A stretch of 19,399 nt of DNA, from NCBI GenBank assembly GCA_001969505.1, contig LSSK01001030.1, positions 1 through 19,399 of the forward strand. The letters are read 5' to 3'. The position numbers were made by a program, and so were the translations under genes. Below the pieces are notes generated by a model that was given only the letters and a program-made list of their open reading frames with translations, searched no databases and was not told where the DNA came from. The number at the start of each line of letters is the position of its first letter. Within the stretch, counting starts at the first letter, position 1. Shown here one piece after another: positions 8,139-16,109 of the stretch. The DNA is from Zancudomyces culisetae (taxonomy: Eukaryota > Kickxellomycota > Harpellomycetes > Harpellales > Legeriomycetaceae).

Positions 8139-8276
8139 ATGGGCCAGACACTAGCCAAGTTTAACAACTATTGGGTGGATGAAGTGGGAGAGGGTGAGGG
8201 GAGGAGGGGAGACGTTGATGGAGAGACTCGAAAGGGTAGATCATTTAGCACTATACATAACTTGTATAAAGGATAA
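8139..8276 (+). CDS. Possible small protein of 45 residues with MGQTLAK N-terminus
   Basis: An ATG with A at -3 opens a 45-codon frame: MGQTLAKFNNYWVDEV, then a Gly/Glu/Arg-rich stretch, then FSTIHNLYKG and a stop. Gly2 and Lys7 fit a loose N-myristoylation pattern, but position 6 is Ala rather than the preferred Ser/Thr. The Gly/Glu-rich middle is encoded by G-rich repeats that also form a quadruplex motif, so the frame may be accidental. No family recognised, and no splice signals that would make it an exon of a longer gene. Confidence 0.2.
   Translation: MGQTLAKFNNYWVDEVGEGEGRRGDVDGETRKGRSFSTIHNLYKG
8186..8209 (+). other. G-quadruplex motif
   Basis: Four guanine runs (GGG, GGG, GGGG, GGGG) are separated by AGA, TGA and AGGA. 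This satisfies the usual G3+N1-7 rule and overlaps the small ORF at 8139-8276. Confidence 0.6.
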
Positions 8277-8533
8277 ACCGCATCTAGACCTCTTTGGTTC
8301 ATATCCAGTTGCAAATGGTTATTGCAAAAGTAATATAAATAAATATAAATGAAGTCTCAAAACTGCAAAAACAAGAACTTGAATTCGATTAAATTGGAAA
8401 ATGGATCCTTTGCTCTATTATTTTCATGCAATATAACCGAGATACTCGAACAAAATTTTTTTTAGAGATATTAATATGTAAAAAAATAAACAAATAAGCA
8501 AAAAAAAAAAAACGCACTACACTTTGCCACAAA

Positions 8534-8562
8534 CAAACTTGGGATACTGATACCAAAGTTTG
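8534..8562. repeat. Inverted repeat CAAACTT / AAGTTTG
   Basis: A perfect 7-base stem (8534-8540 with 8556-8562), extended by two GG/CC pairs after one mismatch, around a loop of about 9 bases. Function unknown. Confidence 0.6.
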
Positions 8563-8841
8563 CTATACTAGTGTTGGATTCTGGTTTAATAAACGGAATA
8601 CAAAAGATCAAACTTATTTCCAAGTATTTATCCGTCTCATGTTGTACACCCCATAATCCTGGAATTAAACACTCCTTACCTTATAGTTGCTCATTCAACT
8701 GCGCACAAACATGATGAGTTTTTTTTTATTAGCACTATTATGTTTGTCCATTCACAGCGTTATAGATTTATATATGGAGAAAAAAATGGTATTTTAGGAG
8801 GAAAAGAGCTATAGAGGGGAAAACAAGGAAAAATGTGAGTT

Positions 8842-8868
8842 GGGTGGGCAAAGGGAGAGGGGAGAGGG
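8842..8868 (+). other. G-quadruplex motif with five G-runs
   Basis: Five guanine runs of 3-4 bases (starting at 8842, 8846, 8853, 8859 and 8866) with spacers of 1-4 bases. It sits in AT-rich spacer about 840 bases upstream of ETF-beta. Confidence 0.6.
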
Positions 8869-9197
8869 CAGGATGAAGAGAAAAAAAAGGGAGGAATGTT
8901 TAGTGAGGCTTCCCTAGAGTAGATGGAAATCCTTTTTATTTTCAGAATAGCCACAAACACATATATATAACTATATGTGGGTGGGTGGATGAATGAATTT
9001 GTATTTCCCTGATCCTATATACAGCCATCATGGAATGGATAAAAGTAAGAATTAGGCCCTACTCTTATTATTAATGGCCTGGGTACCAACAATTTATAAC
9101 TATTACACCATCTGTCCTGTTTTAATTATATTCCATTGATTATTAAACTCGGAAAAAAATCTGTGCTTTTAATGGTTTTTTTTTTTAAAAATTTGTA

Positions 9198-9458
9198 ATG
9201 ACCAAAGTCCCCATTGTTTTAATGACAGTGGTATTAGCTCACAATCCGCAATTACTGTACTATCAATCGATGTTGAAAAGTATACAAATGAGTATAAAAT
9301 TAATAAAACCCTCTTATTTTCGAAATATCAAGAGTTCTCAATCGATTATAAAGTACAAAAACCTGAGCAAAATATTCACCAATAATGAAAAAAATAAACT
9401 AAGAAATACAAGTGAAATACAACAAGAGCAAAAGTATTTGAAACGAAAAAAATATTAA
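9198..9458 (+). CDS. Unrecognised small ORF, 86 residues
   Basis: It opens MTKVPIVLMTVVLAHNPQ, a short hydrophobic stretch, followed by a Lys/Asn/Ser-rich basic tail ending KYLKRKKY. It lies 245 bases upstream of ETF-beta on the same strand. The basic, Asn/Lys-rich composition is what AT-rich non-coding DNA gives by chance, and no domain is recognised. A small mitochondrial or membrane protein is possible but unsupported. Confidence 0.2.
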   Translation: MTKVPIVLMTVVLAHNPQLLYYQSMLKSIQMSIKLIKPSYFRNIKSSQSIIKYKNLSKIFTNNEKNKLRNTSEIQQEQKYLKRKKY

Positions 9459-9501
9459 AAAAAAATTTTTTTTAATACAAAAATATACACTTTCATATGA
9501 A

Positions 9502-9512
9502 ACCTTTGAGGT
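9502..9512 (+). promoter_or_regulatory. Near-match to the Zap1 zinc-responsive element
   Basis: ACCTTTGAGGT matches the Saccharomyces ZRE consensus ACCTTNAAGGT at 10 of 11 positions (G for A at position 7). It is about 190 bases upstream of the ETF-beta start, at promoter distance. The window also encodes a Zap1-like protein. Whether the site is bound is unknown. Confidence 0.3.
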
Positions 9513-9703
9513 ACAGATATTAGTGTTCATTTAATTGGATAATAAAATTGTCACTGGAATAAAATATTACCAAAAATATATCTGTAGATGAAAATGAATT
9601 GATAAAATAAGCAAAATAAAAAGGAAATTTTTTAAAAAAGATAAACTAATAATTCGACATTCTCAATATAAGCCATTAACATAACGCCACCAAGTAGGAT
9701 AAA

Positions 9704-10507
9704 ATGTCAAACCTTAGAATTCTGGTAGGAGTCAAAAGAGTCATTGACTACGCCGTCAAGGTCCGCGTTAATCGGGCACAAACCGGCGTCGAAGTTGCCA
9801 ACGTCAAGCACAGCATCAATCCCTTTGACGAAATCGGAGTTGAGGAAGCCATCCGGATCCGTGAGCGATTTGCCAAGGCCAAGAGTCCTACAAGTGTTGA
9901 AATCGTTGCAGTTTCATGTGGACCACCAAAGAGCCAAGAGGTTCTACGTACAGCGTTGGCCATGGGTGCAGATCGCGCAATCCATGTTGAGTACGGCAAG
10001 GATAACGAGCAAAACACGATTGAACCACTGGTGGTAGCCAAGTTGTTCAATGAAATAGTAAAGAAGGAGCAACCAGGGTTGGTGATTATGGGTAAGCAGG
10101 CAATTGATGACGACAGTGGACAGTGCGGACAGATTCTGGCAGGGCTTATGGATGTGTCACAGGCCACCAATGTGTCAAAGCTGGATGTAGAGCCAATGGA
10201 GGCACCAAAGACATTGACAACAATGTGTGAGATCGATGGGGGAATGGAAACACTAAAGTGCGAGCTTCCAGCAGTGGTAACAACTGACCTGCGCCTCAAC
10301 GAACCACGGTTTGTGTCACTGCCCAACCTGGTCAAGGCCAAGAAGAAGCCAATCAACAAGCTCACACCAGCAGATCTCGGAATTGACATAGTGTCAAAGC
10401 TGGAAACACTGAAGGTCAACGAACCACCAGTGCGCAAGGCAGGAATCAAGGTAGAAAGTGTTGACGAGTTGTTGGACAAGCTTCGTAATGAGGCAAAGGT
10501 TATTTAA
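9704..10507 (+). CDS. CIR1: Electron transfer flavoprotein subunit beta (mitochondrial)
   Basis: ETF-beta pairs with ETF-alpha to carry electrons from acyl-CoA and other matrix dehydrogenases to ETF-ubiquinone oxidoreductase. The 267-residue product is complete. It has N-terminal [19 protein letters not shown], then [13 protein letters not shown] (39-51) and [15 protein letters not shown] (81-95). The nucleotide-binding loop is [11 protein letters not shown] (130-140). The family signature is around [10 protein letters not shown] (193-202) followed by LVKAKKK, and Leu198 corresponds to the recognition-loop leucine that docks into acyl-CoA dehydrogenases. As in human ETFB, there is no classical cleavable presequence. 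A four- to five-residue insertion (SPTSV, 61-65) is the only notable length change. No intron is needed. The gene converges on BEM1; the 88-base gap has AATAAA-like signals. CTG codons lie at conserved leucines, supporting the standard code. Confidence 0.97.
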   Translation: MSNLRILVGVKRVIDYAVKVRVNRAQTGVEVANVKHSINPFDEIGVEEAIRIRERFAKAKSPTSVEIVAVSCGPPKSQEVLRTALAMGADRAIHVEYGKDNEQNTIEPLVVAKLFNEIVKKEQPGLVIMGKQAIDDDSGQCGQILAGLMDVSQATNVSKLDVEPMEAPKTLTTMCEIDGGMETLKCELPAVVTTDLRLNEPRFVSLPNLVKAKKKPINKLTPADLGIDIVSKLETLKVNEPPVRKAGIKVESVDELLDKLRNEAKVI

Positions 10508-10595
10508 GAAACTAGCAAAGTCTTTTTTTTTTCTACAAATGGATGATGATAGTAAATAAATAAACAAAACAAATGAAGTAAAGATAAAATTACAG

Positions 10596-12047
10596 TTAAG
10601 AAATGAGTTGAAGAACAGGTTTGTTTGCGGAAAGAGCCAGGGCATTTGCCCAGTCTAGATCGGTTCTAAGGGGCAGAAAAGAGCCAGAGTTTGTGCGGTA
10701 TACTAGATTTACAGCCGAAATAGGCAGGCGTGAGTACAGGCGCGAAAGCAGGTCGGGCAAGGAGCAGTCATCAGGAACTTTGAGAGCGATGATTTCGCTG
10801 TTGTAGAGAACCTTTACTTTGATAAAAGGTGGGTGGGAAAGAGTAGAAAACGACTGCGACAGGCCAGAGTGAGAGTCAATGCTTGGAGATTTGGAAGTGT
10901 TTACGTCGCTCAGTGTGCGGTATAGCTTGGAAGATATCTGGTGGCCAGAAGCAGATAGCTGCAGCAACCCAAACAGTAACGTGCTGCTCAAAACTGAGGG
11001 AAATACTTTTATTAGCTCTTGAATAAACAAATTGAGTTCGGACCGACGCCGTGAAGCAATTCCGTCCGTCATAAATGCATACCCGCTCTTGTTGAGCAGT
11101 TTGTGTTGCATTGACCCAACAATCCCAGGGTTTTGTTGAGTTATAACGTTGTAAAACTCCATAAAATCATCCCAGCTGCGATACACACGCCCCTTGCTGC
11201 GATTGACCAGCGTGTATTCCAGCAAGTATAGATACTCTCCGTCCTTTGAGATAAACGACGGCACCTGCAACCGCTGTACACGCACTGCTCCTGCTGCCAC
11301 GTCGCTGCCTTCCTGCCCGCTACCTTGTCCCATCGAACTGAGTCCAATCATAGAATGGTATCCTTTTCCTGAAATTCCTTCCCCTACCCGGCTGCCCACT
11401 ATCATTGTCTGGCCTCGCAGTCGTGCCAGTGAGTCTTGGTGGTCTCCGCTGCTCGTGTTGCTGTGATATTCATATCCCCGCTCACTTTCCCGCCCCTCAT
11501 ACTCTTTCTTCTCTGCAAGTGTCTCCCGCTTCCAGTCCTCAACATCCGGAAGTTTGATTTGATACTTTTCCAGATATTTTCCGATGTCTTTGGTAATGTT
11601 GTTTGTGTCTGGCTCTATCATTGCCACGTATGTAACTGGGACAAGCCCCACGTTTGATTGCTTATCTGCATGTTCCGCTACAAACCAATCCTTCGTGCTC
11701 TCTGCATGTATTACCAACTTGTCTCCCTCCCGCACCGTTAGCTCATCTGCTCTCTCTGCATAAAAATCGTACAATGTCACCGCATACACTTTTTGCTCGC
11801 TCTTTGGCTCTTCTTTTTGCTGTTCTTTCTTTCTTTTCTCTATCTGTTCTGTTCGACTCATTAACGACTCGAAGCATTCTACTGGCACTTTTCCATACAC
11901 CTGCGTTAGCGGGTTGCTAACTCTATAATACCCCTCTTTATCTATTTCCGTCACGTAAAAAAAGTCTCCCTTTTTAAATGAGAGCTCGCCCTCCGTTCTT
12001 CTCTGGTAGTCACGCAGCGCCTTGATTACTTTCTTGGGCGCCTGCAT
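10596..12047 (-). CDS. BEM1: Bem1/Scd2-type polarity scaffold (SH3-SH3-PX-PB1)
   Basis: Bem1 gathers Cdc42, its exchange factor Cdc24 and PAK kinases at the polarity site. The 483-residue product has the full architecture: SH3-1 at about 5-64, SH3-2 at about 86-145, a Bem1-typical segment LPDVEDWKRET (166-176), PX at about 255-368 and PB1 at about 408-483. SH3-2 keeps TLYDF, KDWFVAE and GLVPVTYV, so its proline-binding groove (the PAK-binding one in Saccharomyces) looks intact. SH3-1 reads ALRDY instead of ALYDY and has YYRV where a Trp is common, so its peptide groove may differ. The PB1 has the basic first strand (IKVKV) expected for pairing with the acidic PB1 of Cdc24. The protein starts almost directly at SH3-1; no in-frame ATG lies upstream before a stop, so the N-terminal extension seen in Saccharomyces Bem1 is absent. 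The linker between SH3-2 and PX is Gly/Ser-rich. Confidence 0.94.
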   Translation of the reverse strand: MQAPKKVIKALRDYQRRTEGELSFKKGDFFYVTEIDKEGYYRVSNPLTQVYGKVPVECFESLMSRTEQIEKRKKEQQKEEPKSEQKVYAVTLYDFYAERADELTVREGDKLVIHAESTKDWFVAEHADKQSNVGLVPVTYVAMIEPDTNNITKDIGKYLEKYQIKLPDVEDWKRETLAEKKEYEGRESERGYEYHSNTSSGDHQDSLARLRGQTMIVGSRVGEGISGKGYHSMIGLSSMGQGSGQEGSDVAAGAVRVQRLQVPSFISKDGEYLYLLEYTLVNRSKGRVYRSWDDFMEFYNVITQQNPGIVGSMQHKLLNKSGYAFMTDGIASRRRSELNLFIQELIKVFPSVLSSTLLFGLLQLSASGHQISSKLYRTLSDVNTSKSPSIDSHSGLSQSFSTLSHPPFIKVKVLYNSEIIALKVPDDCSLPDLLSRLYSRLPISAVNLVYRTNSGSFLPLRTDLDWANALALSANKPVLQLIS

Positions 12048-12753
12048 TTTTTTCTCGGATTCTCTTGAAATTTATTCCTTTTTCCTTTTTCTTTTATTAC
12101 TCTCTAATCTATCTGTACTTCTACCTATTTTGTTATTATATCCCTTTTCTTTTACTTTTGCTTTTACTTTTTCGTTTTGTTGTCCTCCCCTTGAAAAGTT
12201 GCTGAATTCCACGAAATTATCTTGACCCTACTTTACCACTTTTATTACATTTCTTGTTCTTTATTGTCCACTTTTTATTTTTTATTTCGATATAAAATTT
12301 TTTATGTATTTGGTACTTTACTTTTACTGCAAAAAAAATAAGGTAAAAGAAAATAATGTGAAAACCTTCGTCCTATCCCACCCTTCCTTTCCTCTTCTTT
12401 AATGGCAATTTTTTGTTAATTTGGAGAAAATCTTGTGGTAAATTGCCTTGCTTTTACCTTCTTTTTTTGTAATTTATCCCATCCCATCCCATCACATCAC
12501 ATCTCAATCCTATCAAAATTCATTTATTCGCGAATTTTTTTTTCTGGCGAATTTATTAAAGTTTAAATTGGTAAAATAAAAAATAATTCTTAAAATAAAG
12601 TGAACACAATAACTTTGCTTCAATACCATAGCATACATTGTTTTCTTTGTGCCTTTCCTTTTTGTTTTTGTTTTTCTTTTTCTTTTCCTTTCTAAATCAT
12701 ATTCATAAAATTTGCCAGGTGATTTTTTTTATTAGCGCAAAAATTCATACTTG

Positions 12754-13068
12754 TTAAAATGGTAATATTACTTTTATAATTACACCATCGAAAAACGTAA
12801 ATATTATATTATTTTTACTTTTTATTTTGTCTTTATGACATAAATTCCCCTTTCTACTCCTTCCCCTTCCACATTCCTCTTCTCTTTGACGTTTTTTTTT
12901 TCCATATATCTTTAATTTATCTCTAATTATGTTTACATCGCCTAAAAGGTCCATCATGCAATCTATCTTTTCGCAACATCCAATCCTCATCTTTTCTTTT
13001 CCAGTTTCAAAAAAAATTTCCTCTAGTATGAAATTAAACCCGCTATATAAATCCCCTTTTGCTAGCAT
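12754..13068 (-). CDS. Doubtful small ORF, 104 residues
   Basis: From its first ATG (13068) it reads MLAKGDLYSGFNFILEEIF, then CCEKIDCMMDLLGDVNIIRD, then a Lys/Arg-rich tail. The first 60 residues have a more protein-like composition than other ORFs in this spacer. The same frame is open upstream to 13287 except for a single TAA at 13078-13080, but that upstream part is low-complexity. No family is recognised and no splice signals are evident. Confidence 0.15.
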   Translation of the reverse strand: MLAKGDLYSGFNFILEEIFFETGKEKMRIGCCEKIDCMMDLLGDVNIIRDKLKIYGKKKRQREEECGRGRSRKGNLCHKDKIKSKNNIIFTFFDGVIIKVILPF

Positions 13069-14251
13069 ATGCCTCAATTATGTTATACACTTCCCCTTAT
13101 ACTCCAGATAAAACTTTAATGTCTGGCAATGCAAAACTAAAAAAAAATATGGTGACACATGATAATTAAACAAGAAAAAAGGGTTCACGTTCCTCCATCT
13201 CTCCGTCCCTTCATCGCACCATCCCTCCACCGCACCACCGCACCATCGCACCATCATACTTCTTCCTCTCTCTCTCTCTATCTTCACCTCTCACGGATTT
13301 AATGGAATTTTTAATGCATTTTTCCTTTTCTTTTTTATGATTATGTTTATGATTAGGTAATTGTTCTCAATTGCTGCAAAGAACACGCCATTACTGTATC
13401 CTTACACTCTTGAATCTTATTATATCATCGAATACCACTTTCCTCCTTTTCTACTCTTCTCTTCTCCTCATCTCTACCTTATTGGCTTTTTATTATTTCT
13501 TTGAAAATCCCTAATCCTTAAACAGTTTAAAAGAAAAGAAAATTGCACAGTTGATCTGATTTGCAAGCCAAACGTTAATTTACTCGAGATTTTCGTTCTT
13601 CCAAGTTTTTATCTGGACAGAAATGTATTTTTATTTCACAACTCAAATCGTCAAATACAATCAGGAAAATTAAAATATTTAAAAATTAAATAAAAATTAA
13701 AACTAAATAAAAATAAAGTAAAAATAAAATATTAAAAAAGTAAAAAAACCTCCCCCCTGGTACATTTTAGGAAATTCAAAAAGTGAATTGTCACTTTCCT
13801 CAACCTCTTCCTCTACTACTTCACCAATTTCTCTCCCTCAAATCTTTAATTTCCATATATACTCTTTTTTCTATTTAAAAATTAATTTTGCACCATTTTC
13901 ATAAGCTAAATTTTCTCTAAAGCAAATTTACCACTAGTAAATGCCAAAAGCAGAAACCTAAAAATAAAACAGCACCAGGAAAATTGTATGTGAATACATT
14001 GAAATATCCCTTGTATTAGGCCTTATTCAAATATCCACTTTACCTCACCAAACCTTACCTTTTTACGATTTATTTTGTCGCTGGATCACACACCAATGCA
14101 TTCCTATGAATATCCCGACTTTTTTCTAGCATTTCGCAATCCTAGCTTTCAAAATACTTTGGTTTTGAAACACCCTTATATTATTTTTTCCGCCTTATTC
14201 CTTTTACATCAGTTTGATGCTAGATCCGAACTTCCTCTTTGGTAAAAAAAA

Positions 14252-14279
14252 TACAAAAAATACAAAAAATACAAAAAAA
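14252..14279. repeat. TACAAAAAA tandem repeat
   Basis: Three 9-base copies of TACAAAAAA in the long BEM1-ZAP1 spacer. Low-complexity, no visible role. Confidence 0.8.
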
Positions 14280-14424
14280 GAATCAACACTAGCTGGGCGA
14301 ATGAGTCCCACTTTATAAATTCAAAAAATATTTTCTCGTAGTACCTGTATTACGTCTCACAAATTACAAAAATATGCTTTATTCTGATACCAATTTACCC
14401 ACACAGCTGACTCATAATACGTCC

Positions 14425-14472
14425 ATCAATAAAGCCTAATCGACTGGGGTACCCACCAGTTGGTTTATTGAT
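14425..14472. repeat. Imperfect hairpin with about 16 paired bases
   Basis: ATCAATAAA (14425-14433) pairs perfectly with TTTATTGAT (14464-14472). CC/GG and ACTGG/CCAGT continue the stem inward across bulges. The loop contains GGGTACCC, itself a palindrome. It stands out in this AT-rich spacer; function unknown. Confidence 0.6.
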
Positions 14473-14999
14473 ATTTTATCCACCGCTCTCCGCTTTCCAT
14501 CCTTCCCTCCCGCCCTAACTCTGGTGTAGAATTTTTAATTTTACCTTTACTAGTTATTGCTGCTAAATACCACATACTTTCACAGTTAAATAAATTAAAT
14601 GTTTTTTAAACCTAACAAAGCTTGATAGAATTGCGATACACAAACATCTCACCACCACCACCTGCAAGTTAATACGATACTGGGTCTACCCTAATCTCTC
14701 TCTCTCTCTTTCATTCCTCCATTTTTTTTTGTATGTTTCAAAATTGGATTCAACCAAACTTAGTTATAAATTAAAAATACTTTTTTTTTATAGATGCAAT
14801 GAGGTTTAGCATAGCTGTGATATTTACTCTTTTAAAATAAATATAAAAAAGTATTCATATTGGTAGAAACCACAACATGATCTAATAAAATACAATATGT
14901 CAAAGTGAGAACGAGCCCATGTGAACACAAAGTAACCCAACACTTTGAATGACTGTATTTTACTGTTGACAATTTACATCTCCATCTATTTGGATACAC

Positions 15000-15020
15000 A
15001 TCATCATCATCATCATCATC
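15000..15020. repeat. ATC trinucleotide microsatellite, 7 copies
   Basis: Seven exact ATC units. On the minus strand they would encode an Asp run in a short ORF that has no other support. Confidence 0.9.
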
Positions 15021-15611
15021 AGCATAATCATCATAATAATAATAGCCAACCATACTCACTTAATCAGTGATTCTCAATATAAGTTTGTTTTTTTTTCTCG
15101 GCTTCTTTTCACGTGTAGACCATAAAAATATGTATAGGTATTATACTAAGTTCAGAACGATTACCCCAATACTTTTTTTTTCTGTCCACCTTCTATTTGT
15201 GAATTCTAACAAATATGTGAGTGATTCATGTCAAGTTTTATTAGCCTGATTCTTTTGCAACCTTTTATTCACTAGATCAGAATATTTTCTTGTACTGTCC
15301 ATATTTACTATCCATTCAGTCACACGTTCTTCACAAAGTAGTTAAAAGTATTCAAAAATATTCTTGACAGTAAAAGTAACCAGAGTATTTTTATTGCTTT
15401 GGCTTGTTTACATAGTTTTTATTGTCAAAATAATATAGTAATGAACTAAGGCAAATATTTTAGTGAGTACATTGAGGAGGAGGGTGAGAGTGAGGGTGAA
15501 AGCGCAGAGCTGTGAATCAATTTTTAGCGTGCCCTTTCTTTTGTACTTTGTTCTACATTTTTCTATACATGTATAAAAAAGCTCCATACGAGCAGGAATC
15601 ATTTTATTATA

Positions 15612-15640
15612 CACAATAAGGTACTAATAACTTTATTGTG
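15612..15640. repeat. Inverted repeat CACAATAAGG / CTTTATTGTG
   Basis: A ten-pair stem with one G-T wobble around a 9-base loop. No coding context; function unknown. Confidence 0.6.
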
Positions 15641-16052
15641 AAACATTTAACTATAGCCTGTTTTTTTTGTTTTACTTTTCAAAAACATTCAAGATAATTA
15701 ATTATCTGCCCATATCATTTTATCATTATATTGTTATAGTGATTTTTATTTTAACCTGCAAAAAAGCTCCAACAAGGTAATTGCACGAAATATATAGACA
15801 CATAAAATCTTTAATGAGCTTTTCAGCGCCTCAATCTTTTACCCATGGCCGTAAAATGATGTAATGTAATTTTTTAATTTCACATTTTTTTAAATGGAAA
15901 ATATGATTAAGCACCAGAATCCTATTGCATGTATATATTCTTTCTTTTATTTGTTAGATAGATCAATATTCTGCAAAATGATGGTTGTAAACTGATTTAT
16001 CAAATAATAACAGCCAAAAGATGATGATGTGATAATATAATATTATAATGAT

Positions 16053-16073
16053 ACGATGAAACGATAGTACGAT
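16053..16073. repeat. Three ACGAT copies at exact 8-base spacing
   Basis: ACGAT starts at 16053, 16061 and 16069, preceded by a perfect 12-base palindrome TATAATATTATA (16036-16047). It lies about 800 bases upstream of the zinc-finger gene. A binding-site cluster is possible but unsupported. Confidence 0.5.
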
Positions 16074-16083
16074 GTTTGGAATG

Positions 16084-16109
16084 TTTGTTCAGTTTACTAA
16101 CTGAGCAAG
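16084..16109. repeat. Hairpin, 11-pair stem with TACT loop
   Basis: TTTGTTCAGTT pairs with AACTGAGCAAG, including two G-T wobbles, around a four-base loop. It contains the string TACTAAC, which resembles a yeast branch point but is explained by the hairpin. Confidence 0.55.

Larger units (their letters stand above)
7195..9703. other. Long divergent spacer between aquaporin and ETF-beta
   Basis: It should hold the promoters of both divergent genes. It contains GCTTTT and TTTTTG microsatellites, two adjacent perfect hairpins (7818-7874), another hairpin at 8534-8562, two G-quadruplex motifs and long poly(A/T) tracts. There is a zinc-response-like 11-mer at 9502-9512. Two small ATG ORFs are listed separately at low confidence. 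No tRNA boxes or snRNA signatures were found by eye. Confidence 0.7.

Noticed and set aside
9748-10479. Long 243-codon antisense frame opposite ETF-beta
   Set aside because: It is the mirror of a well-conserved gene with biased codon use; its Ser/Thr-rich product has no domain.
14832-15059. Minus-strand ORF with a poly-Asp run
   Set aside because: The Asp run is the ATC microsatellite, and nothing else in it resembles a protein domain.
15408-15614. Minus-strand ORF of 68 codons
   Set aside because: No ATG at its start, hydrophobic low-information sequence, no homology visible.
15820-15860. Possible U5 snRNA loop (CTTTTAC)
   Set aside because: The conserved GCCTTTTAC context and flanking stem are absent.
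16095-16101. TACTAAC as a splice branch point, with GTGAGT at about 15462 as donor
   Set aside because: The string lies in the loop and stem of an 11-pair hairpin. The implied intron would be about 640 bases, and no coding exon exists on either side.
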